From Schistocerca nitens (taxonomy: Eukaryota; Arthropoda; Insecta; Orthoptera; Acrididae), in the NCBI RefSeq assembly GCF_023898315.1, contig NC_064614.1, positions 1,058,348,432 through 1,058,412,431 on the forward strand: a stretch of 64,000 bases of DNA. The letters are read 5' to 3'. Below, piece by piece: positions 44,529 through 55,508 of the stretch. The translations under genes were made by a program, and so were the position numbers. Each line of letters begins with the position of its first letter. Position 1 is the stretch's first letter. Under the pieces are notes generated by a model. The model saw only the letters and a program-made list of their open reading frames with translations. It did no database searches and had not been told where the DNA came from.

Positions 44529-45724
44529 TGAGGGTGGTTTGATAATGGAACATCTCTGGTGTGCCTTCATGTTTCGTAAGCTTGACCATTCCAAGGATCG
44601 CTTAAAGAATTTCAACAATGTATATCATACAGTTTATTGTTGACAGCCACCTGAATATGTCAATGTGTCGACTGTACTTGAAAGTAGAGAAAAACAAATG
44701 TCATGTTCTTACTAAACATTTTTATTTGATGGGTTAGATTGCTGCACAAATTAAAACAGAATTGGATGAAGTTCATCAAGACTCTGCACCATCACTGAAG
44801 ACCATTTACTTTTGGATTAACAAATTTAAATGTGGTTGGAGAAGCGCTGTAGATGAAGCACTCACACTGGCCATCCAATTAAGATCACCATAAAGGAAGC
44901 CATTGATAAAATCCATGACGCGGTAATGCAAGACTGCCAAAGACTTGATGAGGTTGCTGAGACTGTAGGTATCTGAACTGTACAGAGAATTGTCTATGAA
45001 GGACCTCTGTGCGAGGTGGGTGATGCAATTGTCCACAGCTGACCAAAAGTGCATCTAGCACAACATTTCAGCACAATGTCTGGCAATGTTTAGTTGCAAT
45101 CTGCTATGCTTTTGTCCCAATTTGTGACTGTTGTGAAACTCGGATACATCGTTATACACCAGAGTCAAAATGGCACTTGAAACAACGGACAAAGCCTGGT
45201 GAAAGTGTGCCAAAGAATGCAAAGACCATTTTGTTTGCTGATAAGGTGATGACAACTGTTTTTTTGGATTCCCAAGGAATAATCCATAAAGATTACTTAG
45301 AAAAAGTCGGAAGCATAACTGGAACCTATTCTACTTCATTGTTGGAGCGTTGGAAACTTGCGGTGGCAGAAAAATGGCCAAGGCTGGCGTCAAAAAGTGC
45401 TCTTTCACTAGCATAATGCACAACCTTATACATCAGCAATAACAGTGGCAAAAATGCATGCATGGGGCTTTGAACTGTTTCTCATCTATTCTACTCATGA
45501 GACTTAACCTTAAGTGACTTACTTGTGTTCCCTAACTTGAAACTTTGCCTTGCTGGGAGGAAATTTTCATCGAATGAGTATTTTCCCCAATGGAATGGAA
45601 AAGGTGGAGGATTGCTGGACCAAGTGTTTATCCATCAAAGAAGGCTATGTTGAGAAGTAAAGTGAGTTGTTTATGCAACAAACATTTTTTCTTGCTATTT
45701 ACCAGACTTATCAAACCACCCTGT
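44529..45724 (+). mobile_element. Mariner-like DNA transposon, decayed
   Basis: Inverted ends TGAGGGTGGTTTGATAA and, from the right, ACAGGGTGGTTTGATAA, each next to TA (44527-44528 and 45725-45726). The length of 1196 bp is near that of a full mariner. Broken plus-strand frames read like a mariner N-terminus (about 44730-45010: 'IKEAIDKIHDAV', 'VAETVG') and, weakly, the region before the second catalytic residue (about 45230-45420). No uninterrupted transposase remains. Confidence 0.65.
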
Positions 45725-45726
45725 TA

Positions 45727-47860
45727 ACTTGAATGAAATGTGATGAATATGATGCGCAGTGCTCCACAGGTCGCTAGGTTCATAATTAACTTTTTTGTTA
45801 TACTATCTGTCAAAGTTTTTACTTATTTCTAACATAGCAACAAAAATGTGTGCATTTTAATCAGGGTCAGGAAACTTACAGGTTTGACAGCAAGAAGACT
45901 ACTGATACAAAATACATTACCTCAGTATTGCAGCAATAATGATGTAAATGGTGAGAGAAGTTTCTTTTGTGTGGTAATGACTGAGCTTCTCAGGTGAACT
46001 TATTTGGACTCAATTGTTGTAACAGCCTTCTTAGTAACAGTGAAAAATTACGAAAATGTAATTTTGCTATGCAAGTACTTAAACTGTGCAATCCAAACAC
46101 TCAGCTGAATTGGTATGTACATCTTTCTTGTGGCGGTGAAAGAAAAATTTCCTCTGAAAATTTCCTAAAATAGCATCATACAATTGATTTTTTTTTTCCA
46201 AAATGTATTGTATACAATTGAGAGCTATTTTCCAATCTTCAGAGGTGACTTTCCGAACACCTTTGTTGGATAGTGCTTTGACTGCAGACAGAATAATTTT
46301 TTGATATTATTTCTAGGAATGTGAACTTAAATTGGGCCCAGATCAATTCTAATGGCTTGCAACAGCAGTGAAAAGGTGGCAGCCTAATAGCAGTATGCTC
46401 ATTTGTTTTGCCAGTTCATCAGTTTCATATCTTGAGAACAACGGTTTATGGAGAGACATTAGTCCCATAAGCTCCACTTTTTTAAGATTCTCATTTATTT
46501 CAATGCTGTGATAGTGCAGTCAATCAATTATTTCATCCTTTTGCTTTGTCATGGTAGGCATCTTGTCAACTAAAGCAGAATCACTATGGGAATTATCAAG
46601 AGCAAAACTAATGGTGTTTACATATTTGGTATTGCCAAGATTAAGAACCACTTAATACATCTATCATGATCCATGTCTTCGTGATAATCTTTTGTCTTTA
46701 TTCAATTAAAAAGCTGAAGACAGTTCAGAAGTAAACCTTGTGAGGTACCTGCATCCAAGAGGATACATCAGCCATCCTTATTGGGAGGCACTGCCATAAT
46801 TTCTTTAACTGTGTCATCTGTTCAGGCCTGCTTGAAAAAACAGCCACAATTTATCCACATTTCTTCAAGCCAAGCATCTTAACTAATGTCATGCTATGAA
46901 TTTGTCTTAAAAATTAGCATGTCACCCAGCTATATCTTTTCTGTTCATCCACAGATTAAGGTCACACAAATTTCCATAATAAAGTCTTGGTTGAGCATAT
47001 TTGTAAACAGCAATGTGGTAATGCCTTAACAAAACCTCCTTTCTTAATGATGGCCTGTAATTTGATGATTTTCTGTGTGCCAGATGTTCCTTTCTGCAAT
47101 TATAATCATAAACATACAAATGTATCACATGCTTGAGAAATCTATCTTGGTAATCTGCTCACCCATACAATGTTTTCCCCTGATTTTCCATCTTCCTGTC
47201 TTTTTTTCCCCCTACACATTTTGTTGATGGTTTTCACAACATTGCTTTTGTTTGCATTCAATGCTGTAGCAGTTATTTTGATCAACTTGGTAATGGAGAG
47301 AAGTCGGTCACCGTTAAATTTTCTTTATTGAAGTAGGCATATTGCCACTCGACAGCCTTGTACAGCAATCTTTCACCCAATAGAGTGACATTCAAATTTT
47401 GCACTAACAAGCATTTCATGAACTTGCTTCTGACACTGTCTAATATTACACAACAAACAACAGAAGTAAAAGAATTTAAACATCACAACTGTAAGACCTA
47501 AAAACAAACAAAATCTGAGAGCACAATGAATGATCACAAAGGCTAGCAAGCTGTCTGAAACTGAAGCATAATGTAAGCGGCAAGGGTTGTAGTGGTGTGG
47601 ATGAAGGTTTGACAACCATAAGCCGTTGCTGCAGATTCAGGCCTCCTGAGATTGTACAAATGTGTGCAGTACCTCCCACGCGAGTCTTATCCCCACCACT
47701 TCCTTTGGAGTTGTCAATCCAAAAATAATTTTGAACAGGGTGCAATAACAGATATTGTCTATCATAGCCAGCAAAGATTGATGTTTCCCTGGACATGAGC
47801 TTGAATAGTATATGTAAGAGGAGTCAGGGGAAAGATGGAGTGTACCTTGATTAAAAAAAT
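45727..47860. other. Unidentified coding-like relic, mostly minus strand
   Basis: The minus-strand frames between 47130 and 46080 read like decayed protein in pieces: VIHLYVYDYNCRKEHLAHRK and LYYGNLCDLNLWMNRKDIAG (47128-46922), and further down LNLGNTKYVNTISFALDNS, INENLKKVELMGLMSLHKPL and VKALSNKGVRKVTSEDWKIA. Their length and texture suggest an old transposase-like or host-derived retrocopy. I cannot assign a family and find no ends. Confidence 0.3.
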
Positions 47861-48011
47861 TATTTTTATAAATATATAAAGCAAGATAAGTGGTTATTTA
47901 CTTTACAGGATATTCTTGCTGCTGAATATATACTTCTCTCACTAAAAGGTGTACTGCTACCCAAGACAATTCATTAAGAAAACAATATTGTATTGTATTC
48001 TCTTGTATGTT

Positions 48012-48501
48012 AACCGCGGGCCTAGAAACGAGAAACGACGGAGAGGCTCTGTCGCCGCCGCAGTGGTCCACAATCCCACGATGACTACTGCAGTTCACTT
48101 CACCCTCTGCTGCCCCACACTGAATCACATCACTCTTTCAGGGTTATTGTGTGGTTCGGCCCCCGGTGGACCCCCCCCCCCCCCCCTCCTCCTCCAGGGA
48201 ACATTTCACACCAGACAAGTGTAACCCCTACGTCTGCGTTGTAGAATAATGGTGGTGTACGTGTACATGATGGAGAACTTGTTTGTGCAGCAATCGCCGA
48301 CATAGTGTAGCTGAGGTGGAATAAAGGGAACCAGCCCGCACTAGCCGAGGCAGATGGAAAACCGCCTAAAAACCATCCACAGACTGGCCGGCACACTGGT
48401 CCTCAACACAAGTCTGCTGGGTGGATATGTGCTGGGGACCAGGCGCTCCTTCCCAATTCCAGAAAGCCATGCGTTAGACCACACGGCTAACCGGGTGGGC
48501 A
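48012..48501 (-). mobile_element. Long tRNA-related SINE
   Basis: The GC-rich block from accgcgggcctagaaacgag to cgggtgggc is a repeat I recognise from orthopteran genomes. On the minus strand it starts with a tRNA-like head (cggttagccgtgtggtctaac, B-box-like ggtccccagcacatatcc). A run of about 16 C (48170-48186) interrupts the body. The short frames inside are not genes. No target duplication was found. Confidence 0.6.
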
Positions 48502-50110
48502 AGACAACAGTAAGTGAAATATGCAAAATAAACCAACAACCTAGTTTTAGGTCAACACAATGATAAACACTTTAAAAAGCAAAACCTGTTGAACTGAGCT
48601 TATTGATTATGAGAGCTAACATCCCAAAGATGTTCAGGCTCAAACTCGTTTAGGGGTTGAACTGCAAGTGTTGCATTACACACCCTAAATTAGACAGTTT
48701 TGACCTTTTGGTTAAATTGTCTGGCTGACGGCAAGTTTGCAAAGTTGTATAAACATACGTAGTTAATGTAACATATAACAACAGTAATAAGAATATCGGG
48801 AGCTATATTAACGACTTATAAATGACGTAGGCCACACACTTGTGATTTGGTTAGAATAATGTTTATTCAGAAAGCAAACTAATAGCAGAAGTGCTCTTAT
48901 TTAGAATTACTATTACACTCGAGCTCATATCCATTTGACACAGTTCAATCACCCACACGAATTACAAGTCCAATACTCCACCTCGTTAACTACGCGAAAA
49001 GTTAGGGTTCACACCAGGCGTGCGCCTGCTCACTGCTCAGAGAGTAAGTCCCGCGATACCACACAACTTGAAATTTTCGAAGTCATTTCACTTCCTAGCT
49101 ACCTAAACACTGACTGTCCACTTTCGCGGCTCCACCAGCACTGTCCCTCTGCCCGTCTCCGGCCGCATTTTCCCATGCACCGAACCTCCTCACTCAACTG
49201 ATTAAGGCAGTTCCTTTTCCTGAAGCCATCCACCTGATTGGCTACAGCTTATTCTACATTATTTTACATTTTAACATATTGACCACTTTCACATTCTAAA
49301 TAAAGTAACAATAATATCCATTACATAATACATGTTAAACTCTTTTACATAAAAACTAATACAATTTCCTTCTTAACTTTGAATGTCACGGCCAGTAGCC
49401 TTGCACCAATGTGCTTTCTGATAAATAAACAAAGAACAAAAGGAACTATTATGCACTAAACTTCACAACAAACATTCTATTACCTAATGATTCAATAAGG
49501 TGTCATGCTGTCATTGTTCAATGTGTTTCGTGTGGAGGAAATGATGATCTGATGCTTAACTGAAAATACTGATCATTTAAATTTACTATATCTTTTAAAC
49601 AAATAAAGTTTCAGAGTTGGTATTTACAACATTTGTCATTTTAATGATGCGCTTCTATATGAAATTTCGATTGTTAAGATCGACCAAAGCATTCAGGTTT
49701 TTGTTACAAAAACTTGTTAATTTCACTTTAACAGTAAATCCTAAACTATTACAAATATGATCAATATTCAAGTTTTATTGGGATCACCACGAAAATTTAT
49801 GAAGAATGGTAAATTAAAATTACTGTGGCTTCATTCCCTGAATCACTACACAGTTAAATAGTTTTCATAAATGTTTCCCTTTATGGCCGATCTTGGGTCC
49901 ACCATATTTAACACTGCTACTTCTCTCTGGCCACAAACGGCTTCTATGGGGTTTCCCTACGATGTAGGTTCTAGTCCTTCTCACTCTGACACTACAGCAC
50001 AATAGACGCCTCAGAATTTCCCCATCTCAGGGCGAATCTGCGCTCTTTGTGGCACACGGTCCTGGACGACAGGCTTCATTTCACAATTCCTGAAGGCTGA
50101 CTCTTTCGGC
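48502..50110. other. Unassigned; includes a GC-richer island near 49.0-49.2 kb
   Basis: No gene recognised. About 48990-49200 is richer in CpG than its surroundings and about 49970-50110 again; these might be part of an unrecognised repeat or LTR, or a regulatory region. I have no evidence that decides. Confidence 0.35.
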
Positions 50111-50296
50111 CAAATACTTAAATGACGTGATGTTTAAAGCTTTCCCGGCGTACTGATTGTTCCATAAAAACACGGGAGAACTGCCGGATATCGGTAACGT
50201 TCTGCCACGATATTTCGGCGCAGAGAGGAAGAGGCCTTCAGGTCGACTGTTTATCTACCATTTATTGGGAATATTTCTTCACAGATAGGCAGAATA

Positions 50297-50815
50297 TTGA
50301 GAAAGTATGAAGTGAGAGTCATCTTTCGCCCTCCTTCCAAAATTTCATCACTGGTGGGATCCGTTAAAGACGACCTTGGCCTGCGTAAACCAGGTGTTTA
50401 CAAAATTCTGTGTGAATGCGGCAAATCATATATAGGGCAAACAACACAAACTGTGCAGGAACGCACTGTGGAACACCAACGGCATACTCACCTTCTCCAA
50501 CCCACCAAGTCCGCAATCGCCGAACATTGTATTTCCACAGACCATTCCATGGATTACAACGACACAAAAATTTTGGCCCATACATCAAACTTTTGGAGCT
50601 TGATTATCAATGAATCTGTGGAAATAAGATTGTCTGACAATGAGACTCTCATCAATCGAGATAACGGTTATCAGCTAAACTCTGCTTGGAATCCTGTTAT
50701 AGAGAAACTTCGTAGTCGACGTAGTTATCTGCATAAAGATGGAAATCGACCTGATACTGATACGCCAGGCTTCCACAGTGGAGGGCGCGAGGTGCAGCGC
50801 ACGGAGCCATTATGA
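50297..50815 (+). CDS. GIY-YIG endonuclease of Penelope-like element, uninterrupted
   Basis: 172 codons; the frame is open further upstream to about 50238 (LPFIGNISSQIGRILRKYEV, the RT thumb end). Endonuclease landmarks: KPGVYKILCECGKSYIG near residues 31-47 (GVY, the CxC pair, YIG), then QTTQTVQERTVEHQRH with the catalytic R and H, and KSAIAEHCISTDHSMDY. A conserved NRDNGYQLNSAW tail follows. All landmark residues are present, unlike the copy at 21472-21954. The enzyme would cut target DNA during PLE integration. Without the RT core the copy is not autonomous. Confidence 0.85.
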   Translation: MRKYEVRVIFRPPSKISSLVGSVKDDLGLRKPGVYKILCECGKSYIGQTTQTVQERTVEHQRHTHLLQPTKSAIAEHCISTDHSMDYNDTKILAHTSNFWSLIINESVEIRLSDNETLINRDNGYQLNSAWNPVIEKLRSRRSYLHKDGNRPDTDTPGFHSGGREVQRTEPL

Positions 50816-50914
50816 ACACGCATGCTGAGCAGCGCATGTGCAATGTCACCTCAATACGGCTTTAAATAGCGGAGCTCAGCGCGTACTCGCCAGTACTACT
50901 ACAGTGGCACTCAC

Positions 50915-50971
50915 CTGAAGATGGCCAGAAGACTCTGCGCCAAAATATCGTGGCAGGACGTTACTGATATC
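50915..50971 (+). ncRNA. Hammerhead-like motif in PLE terminal repeat
   Basis: CTGAAGA (50915-50921), one extra T, GGC...GCC as stem II (50923-50925 with 50939-50941), then AAAA in place of GAAA. Stem III follows with A50945-T70 pairing and four further pairs (50946-50949 with 50966-50969), then C at the cleavage position (50971). The inverted left copy (about 50213-50240, minus strand) keeps GAAA but has a changed CTGANGA box, so each copy has one core change. Confidence 0.4.
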
Positions 50972-51002
50972 CGGCAGTTCTCCCGTGTTTTTACTTAAAT
51001 GA

Positions 51003-51384
51003 TGCTCACTCACAATTAGTTTAGCTATGTATTAACTCCATTTTAACTTGTTTTCTGTTAGACCACAATTCCTTAACTATGGACACTATAATAATAAGTG
51101 TGTGTAAGAGAAACATCCACATTTCGCTACACCTACACGGTGATTAGGATTTGCATTACACAAGGTGTAAGCCTGCAGGCTCTCGTGGCTGCTGTAATTG
51201 ATTATGAAAGCATCTGTGTTGTTAGCCCATCTCACGTCCTTCCTCAGTCTACTTCACTGCTTGGTGATTCAATTCCTCCACTGGGATCTTGTTCAGCATT
51301 CAACAGTGTTTCTGGATATCTGAACACTGTCAAGAGACAGTTTCATGTTCAGTAGAAAAAAATGCAGAATTTGTTGTAGGACCT
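51003..51384. other. Unassigned DNA
   Basis: No recognisable gene or repeat between the PLE target duplication and the next SINE. Confidence 0.4.
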
Positions 51385-51550
51385 CCGGTCATTGTGGCCG
51401 AGCGGTTCTAGGTGCTTCAGTCTGGAACCGCGCGACCGCTACGGTCGCAGGTTCAAATCCTGCCTTGGGCATGGATGTGTGTGATATTCCTTAGGTTAGT
51501 TAGGTTTAAGGAGTTCTGAGTTCTAGGGGACTGATGACCTCAGATGTTAA
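51385..51550 (+). mobile_element. tRNA-derived SINE, 3'-truncated
   Basis: Same family as 37649-37838: A box ggccgagcgg, B box ggttcaaatcc, body with ggttagttaggtttaag. It stops at gatgttaag, about 30 bp before the normal end, and abuts the 5' part of a mariner element, whose terminal repeat is missing. Either the SINE or a deletion removed both. Confidence 0.8.
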
Positions 51551-52945
51551 GGACATCATGGCATATTTCTGCTTCAGCCTCTCTAGTTTCATGAAGCTCC
51601 AACAGTTGTCGGTGCTATATATGGCCATCAAAATGGCATCTGTAACAGAGCTGTATTCATAGATGCTTACAGAATATCTACATAGACCTAGCAGTGGACA
51701 AAAGCAGGGTGAGTTGTTGGGCAATGCATATGTCATTATCACAACAACATCACACATACCTGTTCGATATCCTGCATGCCAGCAAGCCACCCACAACTGT
51801 GTCCTGCAATGCTGAAATGTGTAGACACTCTCATTTGAGATAATTGATGAGTCACAGTCAAACGTCTTGATGCTTAAATGTACATCTCTGTTGGTAGTGC
51901 TGACACATTCATCCCCCAGTCATATACTCAAAGGTGTGTGCCTGCTGGTTTCCTCATTGCCTCACGGAAGTCCATAAAGAGCAATGAACCATCTGTGCAG
52001 AATTGCTTGAATATTATGAGGCTGATTGTGACACTTTTTTGTCAAACATCATCACAGGCAATGAAACATGAGTTCATCACTTTGAACCAGAAACAAAATG
52101 TCAATCCATGCAGTAGCGTCACACCACCTCTCCTCCGAAGAAATATTTAAAAAAAATGGTTCAAATGGCTCTGAGCACTATGGGACTTAACTTCTGAGTT
52201 CATCAGTCCCCTAGAACTTAGAACTACTTAAACCTAATTAACCTAAGGACATCACACACATCTATGCCCGAGGCAGGATTTGAACCTGCGACCGTAGCGG
52301 TCACGCGGTTCCAGACTGTAACGCTTAGAACAGCTTGGCCACCCCGGCCGGCGAAGAAATATTTCAAAGCTGCATCTTCAGTTGGTAAAGTCATAGTGAT
52401 ACTCTTCTTGGACTCTTAAAAGTGTTATTATGTTTGATGTCCTCCCTCATGATGCAACAATCACCTCTGAAGTGTATTGTGCTATGCTCACGAAACTGAA
52501 GAAACGTCTGCAGCGTGTTCGTTGCCACAAAAATGCAAATGAAATATCCTTCTCCATGACAGTGCAAGGATTCACACAAGTGAACGACACAAGAGGAACT
52601 CATGAAACTTCTTTGGAATTATGTTCCTGATGCACTCTACAGCCCGATCTTGTACCTTCCAACTTCTATCTGCTTGGCCCAATGAAGGATGAACTCTATG
52701 GGAGTAGCACATGGATGATAGGGAGGTTATTGATGCAGCACAACATTGGTGCTAATGTCGTCCAGTAAAGTGGTATCATGCTTAGGCATACAGGCCCTCC
52801 CAGTAAGGTGGCAATGAACTAAGATTACATTGAAAACTTGAGTTTTGTGGCTAAAGTAGTGGGGAATAATACGATGTATTGAAATGTCTAAATAAAACCA
52901 ATCTGCATTCAGAAAAAGTGTTCATTACTTATTGAACATCCCTTG
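51551..52945 (+). mobile_element. Mariner-like transposon with a SINE inside
   Basis: Plus-strand mariner (DD34D type) that I recognise from orthopterans. The transposase begins near 51627 (catcaaaatggcatctgt). The first catalytic box reads ITGNETWV-like with D changed to N (about 52050). The second (LHDSARIHTS-like, about 52553) and third (YSPDL-like, about 52633) aspartates remain in broken frames. The right end ttattgaacatcccttg is followed by TA (52946-52947). The left terminal repeat is absent. A minus-strand SINE sits at 52149-52351, splitting the gene. Several stops make it inactive. Confidence 0.75.
52149..52351 (-). mobile_element. tRNA-derived SINE inside mariner
   Basis: Minus-strand copy of the SINE family at 37649, complete from the ccggccgg head to an A-rich end. 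A 13-bp direct repeat CGAAGAAATATTT flanks it (52136-52148 and 52352-52364), and the mariner sequence joins correctly across the site when one repeat is removed. Confidence 0.9.
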
Positions 52946-53380
52946 TATAAATGGCTGTTTTTGAGCACTCTTTTGGAGAGTGGAGTTACTGGGTAAAAAT
53001 TGTTCAGTTGCTATTGAGTAAATGCTGGAGCCAGATACTGACATAGGGAGGAATTCAGAATATTATCATTGTTGTTGTTGTTATACCACCTTGGTTGTTT
53101 CCTGATAAGGTTCCTTGTTTGCCATGACCGGGTATTTGATTCTGTGATAACAGGTAGGTAAGAAGACAGAAGCCTGTAGTTTTCATCTCCATTGAAATTA
53201 TACACGATTCGACATTTCAACTGCTTTACAGACTTTCCTTTTATAAATATTACTTTCTCTGAGAAGCATGTGTATATTCTTAAAATCCATAATCTGGTCA
53301 CATTCTGCTTGGTGCTATTCTATCACTGATTTTACCTTTTGTCTTAATGCTCTTTAACCCTTTCTTTTGGCCAATATGTA

Positions 53381-54144
53381 CGAGGGCTATCCACAAAGTA
53401 CATTATGTTTTGGAATTAAAAATAAATAAAGTATTGGAAATTTTTTTTATTATATACAGATGAAAGCCACACTTAAATACTACTTTTCTACATAGTTGCC
53501 ATTTAAATTAAGGCACTTATCGTAGCGATGGACAAGCTTGGAAATTCCTTCGTCGTAAAATTCGGCCGCCTGCGCCTTCAACCGCGTAATGACTGTCTTT
53601 TGGGACAGAAAAGGTGTGATTTTTGTGGATTTGCTGGAAAGAGGCACTACAATAAACTCTCTAAGGTATTGCCAAACTCTGCACAAGCTCAGAAGAGCAA
53701 TACAAAACAAGCGCAGGGGAAAGTTGGGCTCAAAGATCTTGCTGATTCACGACAACGCCCGAGCCCACACGGCAAATGCCACTCGTGAAGTTCTTGAATC
53801 TTTTAAGTGAGAGTTGTTTCCTCATCCGCCGTACAGTCCCGACCTGGCACCGAGTGACTTCCACTTATTCCCAGCAATGAAGAAGTGGTTGGCTATGCAG
53901 CGTTTTGATGACGACGCACAGCTTCAAGAAGAGGTAACCAAGTGGTTGAAGGCGCAGGTGGCTGAATTTTACGACGAAGGAATTTCCAAGCTCGTCCATC
54001 GCTACAATAAGTGCCTTAATTTAAATGGCAACTATGTAGAAAAGTAGCATTTAAGTGTGGCTTTCATCTGTATATAATAAAAAAATTCCAATACTTTATT
54101 TATTTTTAATTCCAAAACGTAATGTACTTTGTGGATAGCCCTCA
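53381..54144 (+). mobile_element. Fold-back mariner with duplicated 3' end
   Basis: TA flanks both ends (53379-53380 and 54145-54146). The left about 200 bp (53381-53585) is an inverted copy of the right about 200 bp (53950-54144), including the coding end: AEFYDEGISKLVHRY is encoded on both strands. The plus-strand core retains VFWDRKGVIFVDLLERGTTI, LLIHDNARAHTA (second D) and YSPDLAPSDFHLF (third D), broken by one TGA at 53808-53810. The 5' half with the DNA-binding domain and first catalytic D is missing, replaced by the inverted end. The arms are highly similar, so the event is not very old. Confidence 0.85.
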
Positions 54145-54261
54145 TACTTTGGCACAACAACATGTCACCTCATATACTCCCGCAGTTTGGTTGTGGTAAG
54201 ATACATCAATTGTAGTATAATCATTTTGTGGTCAAAACTCTTTCCTTGTCTACATTGCTTC

Positions 54262-54868
54262 ATAACATGTAATAAGGAAATGTGGTTCTGTCTTCAGCAA
54301 ATACAGTTTTTGTTGTTTTACTACTGATACATGTTTCAGAGAAGTTTCTCCAGCTGCAAAACAACATGCTAAGCACAAACCAGAAGTAAGTTGGCTGAAA
54401 CAGGAAATTAAATAAATGGACTCCAGGAAGTACATGCTCACCCTTGAACTACATACCATCATAATGCGATGAAAGGAAAAATTCAGTAGTATCATATTAG
54501 GCCTAAGACTTGAGAAATTATAGGAAAACACTGATATATGCTTTTCAACTGCAGAGGACATACTGGAAGGCAAAATTATACCTGTGCTGCAAATACCAAT
54601 CAGACTTGTGAACACCAAAATGTAATAATAAGGTATATACTTATTCTTCATGCTGATATTTCTAGCTATACTTATGGTAATGTAAACAATATAATCTCAA
54701 AAATTGGTAAATATCATAATGCATAAATTCTTTGTAGATTGTTCAACAGATAATAAATAAAATCCACTGAACATGAAGAAACTTCTCTGAAACATGTATG
54801 TGTACTAAAACAAGAAAAAATATGTTTGCTCAAGGCAAAACCAAATTTTCTTATTATGTGTTGTGTTG
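54262..54868 (-). mobile_element. PLE terminal-repeat pair (inverted)
   Basis: About 95 bp at 54262-54360 recur inverted at 54765-54868 (shared words: aataagg, acatgtttcagagaagttt). A degenerate hammerhead-like CTGGAGA...CTGAAACATG occurs on the minus strand. The pair lies immediately downstream of the minus-strand PLE RT at 55010-55500, so it is probably the terminal part of that element. The 133-codon frame here is not a gene. Confidence 0.5.
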
Positions 54869-54869
54869 A

Positions 54870-55500
54870 TTGAAAAATTTTTTCCTTAAGTCATTCTTCT
54901 GAAGGACTCTGTCTCTGTGTTCGATTGCTGTAGACACAAACAGTAACCTTGCAGAATGTGCAGGAGGTTCCTCATTCTTCTTGTTTACATTACTACTACT
55001 ACTACTACTATTATTATTATTATTATTATTATTACCACCACTTCAATGCATTTCCCTCTTTATGGAGAGGTCATCATAGCCATCAGTTGTCAATGTTTCC
55101 CTAAGGAAATCTAGCTCTGATCACAAACTCTTACAGTCACTGGTCAGGAATGCACACGAAGATGGTGTGTTCAGAGCAGCTAGCTTCTGGGTTGGGTAGT
55201 GGCGTGAAGCAATGTCTAGATACTAGTCTGTGTTCGTAGATTTCCTATAGAAACTGTGCCTTAGAGTATTATTATGTCTTCTGTAGATTAACATATCTAA
55301 AAAAGGAGACCTATCTCATTCTCTGTCTGCACAGTGAAGCTGATTTTCAGATTAGCATTGTTCAAGAAATTGTAGAATTTATGTAGCTCTTCTTTGTTTG
55401 GTGGCTATATGAGAAACGTGACACCCACATATTGGAGCCAACAAGATGGTTTCAGTTCTGCATTATGTAATGCTTTTCATTTGAAATTCATACTATTATA
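54870..55500 (-). mobile_element. Penelope-like RT relic
   Basis: Minus strand: LKPSCWLQYVGVTFLIW (PLE catalytic box, normally FRYVDDTFVIW), PPNKEELHKFYNFLNNA, ISFTVQTENEI, and the 'GYDDLSIKR'-like thumb. It is the inverted counterpart of 58590-59220, including the trinucleotide microsatellite at the same relative place (54983-55032). It is interrupted on its 5' side by the mariner at 55509. Degraded. Confidence 0.65.
54983..55032. repeat. (TAC)n(TAT)n microsatellite within PLE
   Basis: Pure trinucleotide run, tac then tat units, lying between the RT thumb and the endonuclease region of the minus-strand PLE. Confidence 0.9.
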
Positions 55501-55508
55501 AAAGTATA

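Larger units (their letters stand above)
50126..50992 (+). mobile_element. Short Penelope-like insertion with target duplication
   Basis: ACTTAAATGA flanks the insertion (50116-50125 and 50993-51002). The left end (about 50160-50240) is an inverted copy of the right end (about 50915-50990): cacgggagaactgccgg and atatcg appear in both in opposite orientation. Between them is the C-terminal RT/endonuclease ORF. A severely 5'-truncated copy capped by an inverted piece of its own terminal repeat is the classic Penelope insertion form. It looks comparatively young. Confidence 0.8.

Noticed and set aside
48130-48396. Proline/glycine-rich frames in the GC-rich block
   Set aside because: They translate the C run and body of a SINE.
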